Below, in pieces: positions 40,279-50,886 of a stretch of 64,000 nt of DNA. The position numbers and the translations under genes were made by a program. The notes under the pieces were generated by a model that was given only the letters and a program-made list of their open reading frames with translations, was not told the DNA's origin and did no database searches. Within the stretch, counting starts at the first letter, position 1, and each line of letters starts with the position of its first letter. The stretch comes from Bacillus sp. SJS (GTDB lineage Bacteria > Bacillota > Bacilli > Bacillales > Bacillaceae), in assembly GCF_000732485.2 (NCBI RefSeq), contig NZ_JAQV02000004.1, forward strand, positions 1 to 64,000. The letters are read 5' to 3'.

Positions 40279-40427
40279 ACAAATTGTTAATAGGATAATT
40301 AAAACGCTTGCATATTTCGTCAGGCTGATTGGTCACTCCCCCCTTTCAGTTCCCCTCAATGGATATACGTATTAAAATTGAAAAAGATTCAATTTTATTG
40401 GAAATATACAAGAAAATCCACATAACT

Positions 40428-40458
40428 AAAAACACCTCGCCGAATGGCAAGGTGTTTT
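40428..40458 (-). terminator. yqeY terminator
   Basis: Minus strand AAACACCTTGCC, ATTC loop, GGCGAGGTGTTTTTAG (one mismatch pair). It lies 9 bases after the yqeY stop. Confidence 0.88.
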
Positions 40459-40466
40459 GCTAATTA

Positions 40467-40913
40467 TTATGATAGCTGCTGCTGTACGAGCTTATTGACA
40501 AGGGAACCATCTGCTTTGCCTTTTACTTTAGGCATAATCGCAGCCATTACCTTGCCCATATCAGCTTTGGAAGATGCGCCAGTTTCTTCAATCGCATGAT
40601 TGATAATGGCCAGCAATTCTTCATCTGAAAGCTGTTCAGGCATGTACTCATTGACGATCACAATTTCAGCTTGAAGTTTATCTACCAAATCAGAACGATC
40701 AGCGTTTTTGAATTCCTGGAGGGAGTCCTTACGTTGTTTAAGTTCGCGAGAGAGGATGGTTAATTCCTCTTCTTCAGACAACTCGGATTTGTTAAGCTTG
40801 ATCGCTTCATTTTGCATGGAAGCCTTGACCATTCGTATAACAGTGAGTCTGTCTTTGTCTTTATTTCTCATCGCTTGCTTCATGTCCTGATTTAAACGAT
40901 CAAGAAGACTCAT
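40467..40913 (-). CDS. yqeY: GatB/YqeY-domain protein YqeY
   Basis: 148 aa, helical, related to the tRNA-binding tail of GatB ([21 protein letters not shown] is the family signature). Role unproven; possibly tRNA- or amino-acid-related. The ATG at 40913 has AGAGGGTG upstream. It follows rpsU by 15 bases and shares its promoter; ends in a strong terminator. Confidence 0.94.
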   Translation of the reverse strand: MSLLDRLNQDMKQAMRNKDKDRLTVIRMVKASMQNEAIKLNKSELSEEEELTILSRELKQRKDSLQEFKNADRSDLVDKLQAEIVIVNEYMPEQLSDEELLAIINHAIEETGASSKADMGKVMAAIMPKVKGKADGSLVNKLVQQQLS

Positions 40914-40928
40914 GCAATACACCCTCTT

Positions 40929-41102
40929 TTAGAATTTGCGCTTTCTAGCCGCCTCTGATTTCTTTTTGCGTTTTACGCTAGGTTTTTCATAAAATTCACG
41001 CTTTCTTGCTTCTTGCAACGTGCCTGTTTTTGAAACGGAACGTTTAAAGCGGCGAAGAGCATCTTCAAGCGATTCATTTTTCTTAACTACTGTTTTAGAC
41101 AT
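40929..41102 (-). CDS. rpsU: 30S ribosomal protein S21
   Basis: 57 aa: begins [20 protein letters not shown] and ends in a basic tail [13 protein letters not shown]. Initiation-associated small-subunit protein. Very strong ribosome site AGGGAGGG before the ATG. Expressed from the SigA promoter at 41181-41209 together with yqeY. Confidence 0.96.
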   Translation of the reverse strand: MSKTVVKKNESLEDALRRFKRSVSKTGTLQEARKREFYEKPSVKRKKKSEAARKRKF

Positions 41103-41180
41103 GCTATTTCCCTCCCTCCGAATACACCAATCGACGAATGCTTCAAAGTTGTCATGCTTATTTTAAACATGTACTTTGCC

Positions 41181-41209
41181 ATTATAATATAATAGGAGGA
41201 AATGGTCAA
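41181..41209 (-). promoter_or_regulatory. SigA promoter of rpsU-yqeY
   Basis: Minus strand TTGACC (41209-41204), 17-bp spacer, perfect TATAAT (41186-41181), 78 bases before rpsU. Confidence 0.85.
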
Positions 41210-41250
41210 CCAAAACTCGCTTTAAAGCTTAAGTTATCGCTTTTTAATTA

Positions 41251-41365
41251 GCTTTGTTAAACTTGGCTGTTGATTGCAGTTAACAGGCGTTCGCTTTCCG
41301 CGGGAGACTCGCCTTCCACTCCGATCAACAAGGGCTTAAAATCAACACCAGGCTTTAACAGAGCC
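41251..41365 (+). repeat. R1 repeat copy E, longest copy, 9-bp target duplication
   Basis: The most complete copy (115 bp). Terminal arms GCTTTGTTAAA (41251-41261) and TTTAACAGAGC (41354-41364) pair with one G-T. The inner arm TGTTGATT near 41270 can pair with AATCAACA near 41340 or, alternatively, with ATCAACA near 41325. The middle has TTCGCTTTCCGCGGGAGACT. Exact 9-bp direct repeats TTTTAATTA flank it (41242-41250 and 41366-41374). The right one ends with the complement of the deoC stop codon (41372-41374). Confidence 0.92.
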
Positions 41366-41371
41366 TTTTAA

Positions 41372-42043
41372 TTAATAATCAGACTGAGAGCTTCCTCCAC
41401 TGACAATGCTGATCCCGGCGCTTGCTCCAATTCGGGTTGCCCCTGCTTCAATCATAAGGTCTGCTCCAGCACGGTCACGCACTCCGCCAGATGCTTTAAC
41501 TCCCAGATCAGGACCGACTGTTTTTCTCATCAGACGGATGTCTTCAACCGTTGCTCCTCCTGTGGAGAAACCAGTAGAGGTTTTGACAAAGTCAGCACCG
41601 GCTTTAACGGAAAGTTCGCAAGCAAGTGTTTTTTCTTCATCTGTTAAAAGACATGTTTCAATGATTACTTTTGTTAAGGCTTTGCCTTTTGCTGCTTCTG
41701 TTACCGCACGGATATCTTTTTCTACCAGTTCTGCATCTCCATCTTTGAGAGCACCGATATTAATAACCATATCTACTTCTGCCGCACCCTTTTCGATCGC
41801 ATCCTTCGTTTCGAATGCTTTTGTTTCAGGTGTGGAAGCTCCTAGAGGAAAACCGATAACGGTACATACTTTGACATCTGTACCTTCTAAAAGACGGGCG
41901 CATGTTTCAACCCATGTTGGATTTACACAGACAGAAGCGAATTGATATTCTTTTGCTTCCTCACAAAGTTTTTCAATCTGAGCCTTTGTTGTGTCCGGTT
42001 TTAGTGCTGTGTGATCTATCATTTTTGCCATATTTTCAGTCAT
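41372..42043 (-). CDS. deoC: Deoxyribose-phosphate aldolase
   Basis: Class I aldolase splitting 2-deoxyribose-5-phosphate into acetaldehyde and glyceraldehyde-3-phosphate in deoxynucleoside breakdown, 223 aa. IDHTALKPD opening, the Schiff-base Lys in [11 protein letters not shown], a second Lys in [10 protein letters not shown] and GASAGISIV near the end. Ribosome site GAGGGG 8 bases upstream. Stands alone between mtaB and rpsU; the other deo genes are not here. Confidence 0.96.
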   Translation of the reverse strand: MTENMAKMIDHTALKPDTTKAQIEKLCEEAKEYQFASVCVNPTWVETCARLLEGTDVKVCTVIGFPLGASTPETKAFETKDAIEKGAAEVDMVINIGALKDGDAELVEKDIRAVTEAAKGKALTKVIIETCLLTDEEKTLACELSVKAGADFVKTSTGFSTGGATVEDIRLMRKTVGPDLGVKASGGVRDRAGADLMIEAGATRIGASAGISIVSGGSSQSDY

Positions 42044-42189
42044 ATTTTAAACCCCTCTCAACTAGTTGTCTGACTTCCTACCTCCTCTATTATACATAGA
42101 CAGGACGCTGAAGTCATTACCTTAAAATCAAAGCGCTTTGCAAGGCATCGGGCTTTGAAATTGCGAGCAGATGCCCTTACAGATTGCCT

Positions 42190-42219
42190 AAAAAAAAGAA
42201 ATCCGAAAACCGGATTTCC
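42190..42219 (-). terminator. mtaB terminator
   Basis: Minus strand GAAATCCG, GTTTT loop, CGGATTTC, then eight T, directly after the mtaB stop. Confidence 0.9.
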
Positions 42220-42227
42220 TGCATCTT

Positions 42228-43580
42228 TTAAGAGCTTAGGCGAATGGTATCCTTTGGCTCTTCCACAACTCTGACGAATTGGCCTTCACTATAAGGATAA
42301 CCAGCCTTTTCGATTTTTACGCGGACAATTTGCCCAACCATTTCTTCTGAAGCCTGAAAAACAACTTTTAAATAGTTATCGGTATAACCCACATATAAGC
42401 CGCTTCCAGGTGCATCTTTGTACTCTTCTTCAGGAATCACCTCTAAAACTTCTCCTTCGTAAGATGACGCATATTCTTTCGCAAGCTGATCGGATAATTC
42501 AATTAGACGGTGAACCCGCTCATTTTTCACTTCTTCATCCACTTGATCTTCCATTCTTGCCGCTGGAGTGCCTGTCCGCTTCGAATAAGGGAATACATGC
42601 AGTTCTGAGAATTTATGCTCATTAATAAAATTGTATGTTTCCATGAATTCTTCTTCTGTTTCACCAGGGAATCCAACAATGACATCGGAAGTGACTGCTA
42701 ATCCAGGAAGTGCCTTTTTCAGCCGGACAAGTCTTTCTGCAAAAAATTCCATCGTATATTTTCTTCTCATTCTTTTCAGAACGGTATTTGAAGCAGATTG
42801 AATAGGAATATGCAAATGGCGGACGATTTTATCTGATTGATCCAATACCTCAATAACTTCATCGGTAATTTGACTTGCTTCAATCGAAGAAATCCGGATT
42901 CTTTTCAGACCCTCTACCCGCTCATCCAGTGCACGCAAAAGGGCAGCAAAATTGTAATCCTTCATGTCTTCCCCATAACCGCCGGTATGAATTCCAGTCA
43001 AAACAATTTCCTTGTAGCCTGAATCCACAAGCTGCTGAGCTTGTTTAATCACTTCTTCAGGATCTCTGGAGCGCATTAGTCCCCGGGCCCATGGAATGAT
43101 GCAAAACGTGCAAAAGTTGTTGCAGCCTTCCTGGATTTTTAATGAAGCTCTTGTGCGATCGGTAAATGCCGGTACATCGAGTTCTTCATAGGTTCTTGCT
43201 TTCATAATATTGCTTACACCATTAATCGGCTGTCTTTCTTCGCGATACTGGGAAATGTAATCAAGCATTTTCACCCGATCCTGTGTACCGACAACGATGT
43301 CCACACCAGGGATGGCCATAATTTCTGCCGGTGATGTCTGAGCATAGCACCCTGTAACACAAATAACACCGTCTGGATTTTTTCGAATCGCCCGGCGAAT
43401 GACCTGGCGGCTCTTTTTATCCCCTGTATTTGTAACCGTGCATGTATTAATGACATAAACGTCTGCTGAACTTTCAAATTCTTTCCTCTCATAGCCAGCT
43501 TCTTTAAAAAGCTGCCAAATGGCTTCGGTTTCATAATGGTTCACTTTACAGCCTAATGTATGAAACGCAACGGATGCCAT
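42228..43580 (-). CDS. mtaB: tRNA t6A37 methylthiotransferase MtaB
   Basis: Radical-SAM enzyme forming ms2t6A at position 37 of ANN-decoding tRNAs, 450 aa. An N-terminal UPF0004 domain binds the second cluster (GCKVNHYE, NTCTVTN, TGCYAQ). The radical-SAM motif is CNNFCTFC in the middle. A C-terminal TRAM domain (about 375-440) binds tRNA. Follows rsmE by 6 bases, so in one operon with prmA-rsmE, probably all the way from dnaJ. Confidence 0.96.
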   Translation of the reverse strand: MASVAFHTLGCKVNHYETEAIWQLFKEAGYERKEFESSADVYVINTCTVTNTGDKKSRQVIRRAIRKNPDGVICVTGCYAQTSPAEIMAIPGVDIVVGTQDRVKMLDYISQYREERQPINGVSNIMKARTYEELDVPAFTDRTRASLKIQEGCNNFCTFCIIPWARGLMRSRDPEEVIKQAQQLVDSGYKEIVLTGIHTGGYGEDMKDYNFAALLRALDERVEGLKRIRISSIEASQITDEVIEVLDQSDKIVRHLHIPIQSASNTVLKRMRRKYTMEFFAERLVRLKKALPGLAVTSDVIVGFPGETEEEFMETYNFINEHKFSELHVFPYSKRTGTPAARMEDQVDEEVKNERVHRLIELSDQLAKEYASSYEGEVLEVIPEEEYKDAPGSGLYVGYTDNYLKVVFQASEEMVGQIVRVKIEKAGYPYSEGQFVRVVEEPKDTIRLSS

Positions 43581-43586
43581 ATATCT

Positions 43587-44345
43587 TCACCTCATTAATT
43601 CAAAATGGTAGGAAACCGCTGCAAGTGCATAGAGCGGAGCGGTTTCAGTCCTTAAAATCCTCGGTCCAAAGCCTGCTGTTATGAAGCCCTGCTCCTGAAG
43701 AAAGTCAATTTCTTCAAGCGTAAATCCGCCTTCAGGTCCTGTTGCAACAAGCAGTGACTGCCCCGCGGACAGCTGTTCAAGAGCTTTTGAGAAACTGCTC
43801 TTTTCCCCTTTTTTTGCTGATTCTTCATATGCTGCAATTTTCACATCATACTTTTTTGATATCTGAACAAGTTCTTTTAGAGAAACCGGATTTTTTACGG
43901 ATGGAATACGATTTCGATAGGACTGTTCGGCTGCTTCCTTTGCTATCTTCTGCCAGCGTTCGGCTTTCTTCTTGGATTTTTTGTCATCCAATTTTACTAC
44001 AGAACGAGCCGCATTAAAAGGGATAAACATCCGAGCACCGAGCTCTGTCCCTTTCTGGATAATTAAATCCAGTTTATCCCCTTTAGGCAGCCCGCATGCA
44101 ATTGTAACGTGTACCGGCAGTTCTTTATTCTCTGTCACCCATTCTGACACATGGCAATCTGCATCATGTTGACCCGGTTCTGCCAGAGTGCATAATGCTT
44201 CCTCTCCATCCGAAGTCACCCAGATGATCGAATCTCCCTCTCTCATCCGCATAACCTTGATCATATGATGAAAATCGTCGCCTGCCGCTTTTATGGAGGA
44301 TCCAATTTCACTTCTTGGTGTATCGATAAAATAACGCTGCATCAT
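43587..44345 (-). CDS. rsmE: 16S rRNA m3U1498 methyltransferase RsmE
   Basis: SPOUT-class (trefoil-knot) methyltransferase, 252 aa. An N-terminal PUA-like RNA-binding part (HHMIKVMRMREGD) precedes the knot with LLVATGPEGGFTLEE and GFGPRILRTETAP, both diagnostic. Two adjacent ATGs at the start make the first residue ambiguous by one. Located 71 bases after prmA. Confidence 0.96.
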   Translation of the reverse strand: MMQRYFIDTPRSEIGSSIKAAGDDFHHMIKVMRMREGDSIIWVTSDGEEALCTLAEPGQHDADCHVSEWVTENKELPVHVTIACGLPKGDKLDLIIQKGTELGARMFIPFNAARSVVKLDDKKSKKKAERWQKIAKEAAEQSYRNRIPSVKNPVSLKELVQISKKYDVKIAAYEESAKKGEKSSFSKALEQLSAGQSLLVATGPEGGFTLEEIDFLQEQGFITAGFGPRILRTETAPLYALAAVSYHFELMR

Positions 44346-44416
44346 AATCCCTCCACCCGCAGGTACTGAAAATTGAAAGGGGCGACTAAAAGAGCCGGCC
44401 CCGTTAACTGTAAAAA

Positions 44417-45370
44417 TCAGATGGCACTTTGTTCGCTTTTTCTTGCTATAAAAGCAACCCAGTCTTCCATGACAACCGTTTCCGAAATCTCAAACCCCGC
44501 CTTAATAAGCGCGTCTCTCACATCATTTTTCTTATTAAGAATGATGCCGGATGTAATGAACCATCCGCCCTCTTTTACGAGGTTGTAAGCTTCATCTGTA
44601 AACTTCAAGATAACCTCGGCCAATATATTCGCTACGATGACATCTGCTTGTTCGGAAATTCCGGAAAGCAAGTCGTTTTGAAAAACTTCAACCTTTCCAT
44701 TCACTTTGTTAAGGACTGTATTTTGCCTAGCACTTTCAACTGCCACTGGATCTAAATCCATCGCACGAACAGCTTCAGCGCCCAACAATGCAGAAGCGAT
44801 ACTGAGTACACCTGAGCCAGTTCCAATATCAATTACCTTGTCACCTTTTTTGACCGTACGCTCTAAGGCCTGAATGCATAGAACGGTTGTCGGATGCGTA
44901 CCCGTTCCAAAAGCCATACCAGGATCAAGTTCAATAATGAGTTCATCGGAATGAACAGGCTCATACTCTTCCCAGGTAGGAACGATGGTGAATTTTTCTG
45001 ATATTTTTACAGGGTGGTAATATTTTTTCCATGCAGTAGCCCAGTCTTCTTCGTTCACTTCGCTCGTCTTGAGCTGCTTTGATCCCAGATTAATCCCATA
45101 CTGAGATAATCCCTCAATAGAGTTTGTAATTCCTTCAACCGTTTCGGCTAAAAAGCTGTTCATTGGCAGATAGGCCTTAATGATGACCCCCTCAGCAGGG
45201 TAGTCAAGAGGATCGAGATGGTAGATTTCTCCATACACACTTTCTCTTTCCTTTAGCAGGTCCATTTGATCTTCGATTACGACACCGCTCGCTCCAGCTT
45301 CGTGTAGTATGTTAGAGATTGGTTCTACTGCTTCTTGTGTTGTATGGATACTGATTTCTGACCATTTCAT
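44417..45370 (-). CDS. prmA: Ribosomal protein L11 methyltransferase PrmA
   Basis: SAM-dependent trimethylation of L11 lysines, 317 aa. Short N-terminal substrate-recognition domain, then a Rossmann domain: [36 protein letters not shown] and VANILAEVI are the family hallmarks. Twenty-two bases after dnaJ; conserved as the distal end of the dnaK operon. Confidence 0.97.
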   Translation of the reverse strand: MKWSEISIHTTQEAVEPISNILHEAGASGVVIEDQMDLLKERESVYGEIYHLDPLDYPAEGVIIKAYLPMNSFLAETVEGITNSIEGLSQYGINLGSKQLKTSEVNEEDWATAWKKYYHPVKISEKFTIVPTWEEYEPVHSDELIIELDPGMAFGTGTHPTTVLCIQALERTVKKGDKVIDIGTGSGVLSIASALLGAEAVRAMDLDPVAVESARQNTVLNKVNGKVEVFQNDLLSGISEQADVIVANILAEVILKFTDEAYNLVKEGGWFITSGIILNKKNDVRDALIKAGFEISETVVMEDWVAFIARKSEQSAI

Positions 45371-45392
45371 CCTCTGCCAACTCCTTCATATA

Positions 45393-46526
45393 TTAATCGC
45401 CTTTAATTGCTCGTTTTACTTTATCGAAGAAACTTTCTTCATTCTCATCAGGCAGGTTGCCGGTTATTTCAGCAAATTCTCTGATCAGTTCTTTTTGCTT
45501 TTCAGTGAGGTTTGTAGGTGTAACAACCCGCACAACAATATGCTGGTCCCCTTGTCCGTATCCTCTGACGTTCGGTATTCCTTTTCCTTTCAGACGGAAT
45601 TTAGTACCAGCTTGTGTTCCAGCAGGAACCTTCAGCTTCACTTTCCCCTGAAGAGTTGGAACTTCAATTTCATCCCCTAATGCTGCTTGGGCAAACGTTA
45701 GAGGCATTTCACAATATACATCGTCTCCATCACGCTCAAAGAAATCATGCTCCTGTATTTGGAATACGACATATAAATCTCCTGCCGGCCCGCCATTGAT
45801 TCCCGGTTCGCCTTGCCCTGAAACGCGAAGCTGCTGCCCGTCATCCACGCCTGCCGGAATGTTTACTTTTATTTTTCTGCGTTTCTTCACTGTTCCATCG
45901 CCGCCGCATGTGGAGCATTTATGCTTAATCATTTTTCCAGTACCACTGCAATAATGACAGACTCTGCGGTTAACGATACGGCCAAATGGTGTATTCTGCT
46001 CAACATTCAGCTGACCTGAACCTCCGCAGTGTGAACAGGTTTCCGGAGATGTTCCGGGTTTAGCACCTGAGCCGTGACAAGTATCACACGCTTCATCTCT
46101 AGGAATTTCAATTTCCTTTTCCAATCCAAATGCCGCTTCTTCAAACTTCAATGACATGGTGTATTGCAGATCAGCTCCCTGACGCGGGGCATTCGGATCT
46201 CTTCTCCGGCCTCCGCCTCCGCCAAAAATAGAACTGAAAATATCATCAAAGCCAAATCCGCCGCCAAAGTCTCCGCCTTGTCCGCCGAATCCGCCAAATC
46301 CCTGATTCGGATCCGTATGGCCGAATTGATCATAATGGCCGCGCTTCTGATCATCGCTTAAGATTTCATATGCTTCTTTTATCTCTTTAAATTTTTGATC
46401 GGCATCTGCCTCTTTATTAATGTCCGGATGGTATTGTTTCGAAAGCTTACGGTAGGCGCGCTTGACCTCCTCTTTCGAAGCATCCTTGCCGACGCCAAGT
46501 ACATCATAGTAGTCTCGCTTACTCAT
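45393..46526 (-). CDS. dnaJ: Chaperone DnaJ (Hsp40)
   Basis: DnaK co-chaperone, 377 aa, full type I architecture. The J-domain (1-70) has the HPD tripeptide in YHPDINK. A Gly/Phe-rich linker (about 75-115) follows, then four CxxCxGxG zinc repeats ([34 protein letters not shown]) and C-terminal substrate-binding domains. It is separated from dnaK by 490 bp that hold a terminator and the R2 repeats, an unusually long interruption for this operon. Confidence 0.97.
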   Translation of the reverse strand: MSKRDYYDVLGVGKDASKEEVKRAYRKLSKQYHPDINKEADADQKFKEIKEAYEILSDDQKRGHYDQFGHTDPNQGFGGFGGQGGDFGGGFGFDDIFSSIFGGGGGRRRDPNAPRQGADLQYTMSLKFEEAAFGLEKEIEIPRDEACDTCHGSGAKPGTSPETCSHCGGSGQLNVEQNTPFGRIVNRRVCHYCSGTGKMIKHKCSTCGGDGTVKKRRKIKVNIPAGVDDGQQLRVSGQGEPGINGGPAGDLYVVFQIQEHDFFERDGDDVYCEMPLTFAQAALGDEIEVPTLQGKVKLKVPAGTQAGTKFRLKGKGIPNVRGYGQGDQHIVVRVVTPTNLTEKQKELIREFAEITGNLPDENEESFFDKVKRAIKGD

Positions 46527-46594
46527 AATCCTCTCACTCCCGAATTCTCACATAAAGTAAATTGTATCATTTTAAAGCACATTGTAGCAATAAC

Positions 46595-46895
46595 GAAAAG
46601 CGTAGGGCGCTTAAGTAAGGTTGTTCTGCTAAGACCGCGACGTCCTGCCGCAAAGCAGAACTGACCTGCCTCCTGCAGGCCTCAGTCTGGGGCATTGGAG
46701 CTTTTGACCGAGAGGCGCTCAAGTAAGGTTGTTCAGCTAAAAGCGCGACGTCCTGTCGCAACGCTGAACGAGCCTTCATCTTGAAGGCCCTCGACCGAAA
46801 AAGCGAAATGACCCTGCGGCACAGCGCCCGCAGCTAGACAATAAAGAAAAGCGTAGGGCGCTCAAGTAAGGTTGTTCTACTAAGACCGTTTCTTG
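46595..46895. repeat. R2 repeat, two tandem units plus a truncated third
   Basis: Units begin at about 46600, 46711 and 46850 with GGCGCTYAAGTAAGGTTGTTC. Unit 1 has arms GTTCTGCT (46623-46630) and AGCAGAAC (46654-46661); unit 2 has GTTCAGC (46731-46737) and GCTGAAC (46763-46769). Inside both is GCGAC-GTCCT-GYCGC. A further hairpin follows: CCTGC/GCAGG in unit 1 (46665-46679), GCCTTCA/TGAAGGC in unit 2 (46772-46788). The third unit keeps only the 5' arm. No coding potential; the rest of the dnaK-dnaJ gap is the dnaK terminator. Confidence 0.8.
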
Positions 46896-46961
46896 ATGTC
46901 CGCCCATTCCTTGTTTCTGCATCTTATTAAATCCCCGCTCTTTCCGTTCTTTTCTGTTCGT

Positions 46962-47001
46962 AAAAAAAGTCAAAGTCAAGGCAAGCCTGACTTTGACTTT
47001 T
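46962..47001 (-). terminator. dnaK terminator
   Basis: Minus strand AAAGTCAAAGTCAGG, CTTG loop, CCTTGACTTTGACTTT and a T-run, 17 bases after the dnaK stop. The stem itself is built from repeated GTCAAA units. Confidence 0.88.
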
Positions 47002-47017
47002 CTGGGTCGAAAACAGT

Positions 47018-48856
<1,839 letters not shown>

Positions 48857-48871
48857 TCAAGTTATGTACGC

Positions 48872-49459
48872 TTATTGACTTACTTTTACCATGGACGGGC
48901 GAATAACCCGGTCTTTCAATTTATAGCCCTTTTGAAACTCTTCAATGACCGTATTTGGTTCAAATCCCTCTTCTTCACCCTGCATAACAGCCTGATGCAA
49001 ATGAGGATCGAATGTTTTTCCTACAGTCTCGATTTCCTCTACACCTTCACTTTTCAGAGCTTGGACGAGCTGACGGTGAACCATTTCCATTCCTTGAAGA
49101 ATAGATTTAGTCTGTTCATCAGAAGCTTCTACCTTAAGAGCCCTGTCAAAGTTATCCAATGCCGGAAGAATTTCTGAGATCAGATTTTGCGCGCGGTATT
49201 TTTGGGCGGATTCAGCATCCATTCTTGCTCTGCGCTTATAGTTCTCAAAATCTGCCTGTACGCGGAGCAGCTTGCTTTCAGATTCCTCAACTTGTGATTC
49301 AAGGGAAGCAATCTTCTCTCTCGCTTCGCTTAGCTCGTCCGTTTCAGGCCCAGCTTCTGCAGTTTCTTCCTGAGAAAGAATCTCCTCTTCTGAAAGAGCG
49401 GATTTTTCTTCTGCTTCTTTTGCTAAATCACGTTCATTTAGATCTTTTTCATTTTCCAC
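48872..49459 (-). CDS. grpE: Nucleotide exchange factor GrpE
   Basis: DnaK co-chaperone, 195 aa. An acidic N-terminal stretch of about 50 residues, a long coiled coil (about 50-105, [25 protein letters not shown]) and a beta-wing ([22 protein letters not shown]). Starts with GTG at 49459 behind GGGAGGTG. Second gene of the hrcA operon. Confidence 0.96.
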   Translation of the reverse strand: MENEKDLNERDLAKEAEEKSALSEEEILSQEETAEAGPETDELSEAREKIASLESQVEESESKLLRVQADFENYKRRARMDAESAQKYRAQNLISEILPALDNFDRALKVEASDEQTKSILQGMEMVHRQLVQALKSEGVEEIETVGKTFDPHLHQAVMQGEEEGFEPNTVIEEFQKGYKLKDRVIRPSMVKVSQ

Positions 49460-49527
49460 AATCTTTCACCTCCCTTAAATGCATGAGAAAGGGGATGGGT
49501 TTTGCCAGTCCCCATCCTTCTTTTTTC

Positions 49528-49590
49528 AGGCCGTTTTCACAAATTCTAATGTCAGGAAACTGCATAGGGTGCGGTTAGAATAAACGGCCT
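49528..49590 (-). other. Stem-loop in the hrcA-grpE gap, possible processing site
   Basis: Arms AGGCCGTTT (49528-49536) with AAACGGCCT (49582-49590), and ATTCTAA (49543-49549) with TTAGAAT (49575-49581), enclose a 25-base loop, with a 6-base bulge on one side. No T-run follows, so it is not a plain terminator. In B. subtilis the dnaK operon transcript is cleaved between hrcA and grpE and a stem-loop protects the grpE-dnaK part; this structure sits in the same place. Confidence 0.55.
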
Positions 49591-49644
49591 GCACACAAGC
49601 AGCATACGTTTAATAAAAAGCTGCGTTAAAAAGCAAACTCATCT

Positions 49645-50676
49645 TCAGCTGTAATACTGATCAGACATCGCTTTTGAAAGTCCCCCTGCAACTTTTTGGA
49701 GCAAACTGACAACTCTTGAATATTCCATCCTGGTAGGACCCAGTATGGCTATCGTTCCGATTTTCTTTTCATCAATTGAATAATCAGCAGTAATCAGACT
49801 GCAGTATTCCATCGCAGTAATCTGATTCTCTTTCCCAATTGAAATGGATAGTCCGGAATCTTTGCTGCTCAATAATTTATAAAACAGCCGTTCCTCATCA
49901 ATCATCCTCAAAAGAGTTTTCACCTTTTCAAGGTCACTGAATTCCGGCTGATTCAGCATATTGGTTTTTCCGCCGAAAAAAAGCTTTTCCTGGTGATTCT
50001 TCGGCAGTAGACTGTCCTCAAAGCTTTGAAGGAACATTCCATAATTCTCAATATGCGTTTTTAATAGACTGGCTACTTCCTTGTACATTTTATCCTTAAG
50101 TTCAGAAAGTGAAACCCCTGATAGTCGTTCATTAAGGATATTGACGACTTTTTCCAAATCGCCTGGACGTATGCCTTCAGGAAGGGAAATCGGTCTGCTT
50201 TCAACATGTCCCGTATTCGTCACCATTATAGCAACCGCAGCATTTTCGCTGATTGGGATGATTTGCAAGTGTTTAAGCTGATTTTCATTCACTTTTGGCC
50301 CAAGCACAATGGTCGTGTAGCTGGTCATATCAGAAAGGATCTGAGCAGACTTCTGGACCATTTTCTCCAGTTCAAAGATCTTTTCCTCAAAAAGAGATTT
50401 GATCATTCGAACCTCATTGCTTGCCAGTCTTTTAGGAGACAGCAGATGATCAACGTAATACCTGTAGCCTTTCTCTGAAGGTATACGTCCTGAAGAAGTG
50501 TGCGGTTTTTCAATAAAGCCCAATTCTTCGAGATCTGCCATTTCATTCCGAATGGTAGCTGAGCTAAAAGATATCTCTTCTTTCTTGGACAGGGTTCTGG
50601 AACCGACAGGCTGAGCTGACTGGATGAAGTCATCAACAATTACCTGCAAAATCAGCAATTGACGATTAGTTAGCAT
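49645..50676 (-). CDS. hrcA: Heat-inducible repressor HrcA
   Basis: Class I heat-shock repressor acting on CIRCE operators, 343 aa. An N-terminal winged helix ([18 protein letters not shown] ... [16 protein letters not shown]) is followed by a GAF-like and dimerisation part. Needs GroE for activity in B. subtilis. First gene of the operon, directly behind its own CIRCE element, so autoregulated. Confidence 0.97.
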   Translation of the reverse strand: MLTNRQLLILQVIVDDFIQSAQPVGSRTLSKKEEISFSSATIRNEMADLEELGFIEKPHTSSGRIPSEKGYRYYVDHLLSPKRLASNEVRMIKSLFEEKIFELEKMVQKSAQILSDMTSYTTIVLGPKVNENQLKHLQIIPISENAAVAIMVTNTGHVESRPISLPEGIRPGDLEKVVNILNERLSGVSLSELKDKMYKEVASLLKTHIENYGMFLQSFEDSLLPKNHQEKLFFGGKTNMLNQPEFSDLEKVKTLLRMIDEERLFYKLLSSKDSGLSISIGKENQITAMEYCSLITADYSIDEKKIGTIAILGPTRMEYSRVVSLLQKVAGGLSKAMSDQYYS

Positions 50677-50691
50677 CTGTCATCACCTCTG

Positions 50692-50718
50692 TTAGCACTC
50701 GTAGTTGCTGAGTGCTAA
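50692..50718. promoter_or_regulatory. CIRCE operator of the hrcA operon
   Basis: Perfect TTAGCACTC-N9-GAGTGCTAA, 16 bases before the hrcA start. Confidence 0.97.
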
Positions 50719-50728
50719 TACTATTTAC

Positions 50729-50757
50729 AAATTATCAAAACAGAAAAGAAAAGTCAA
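50729..50757 (-). promoter_or_regulatory. SigA promoter of the hrcA operon
   Basis: Minus strand TTGACT (50757-50752), 17-bp spacer, TAATTT (50734-50729), immediately upstream of CIRCE; GATAAT with a 15-bp spacer is an alternative -10. Confidence 0.6.
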
Positions 50758-50785
50758 TTCAAAAGTCTTCTTTTTTTATGGTGTA

Positions 50786-50880
50786 GCTCTGTTCCACTTG
50801 ACTGTTGATTTCTACAGAAGGCGTTCCCTTTCCGCTCCAATAAACAGGTCTTTTTAAAACAGCACATGGCTTTACCATGC
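50786..50880 (+). repeat. R1 repeat copy F, diverged
   Basis: Plus orientation: GCTCTGTTCCACTTGAC, TGTTGATTTCTACAG, AAGGCGTTCCCTTTCC, GCTCCAATAAACAGG, ACATGGCTTTACCATGC. Arms and spacing match the other copies, but several bases have changed and no flanking duplication remains. Six bases separate it from the hemW stop codon (50887-50889). Confidence 0.8.
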
Positions 50881-50886
50881 CTGCGG

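Noticed and set aside
41406-41945. 179-codon plus-strand frame opposite deoC
   Set aside because: Antisense shadow of deoC, with no ribosome site or domain.
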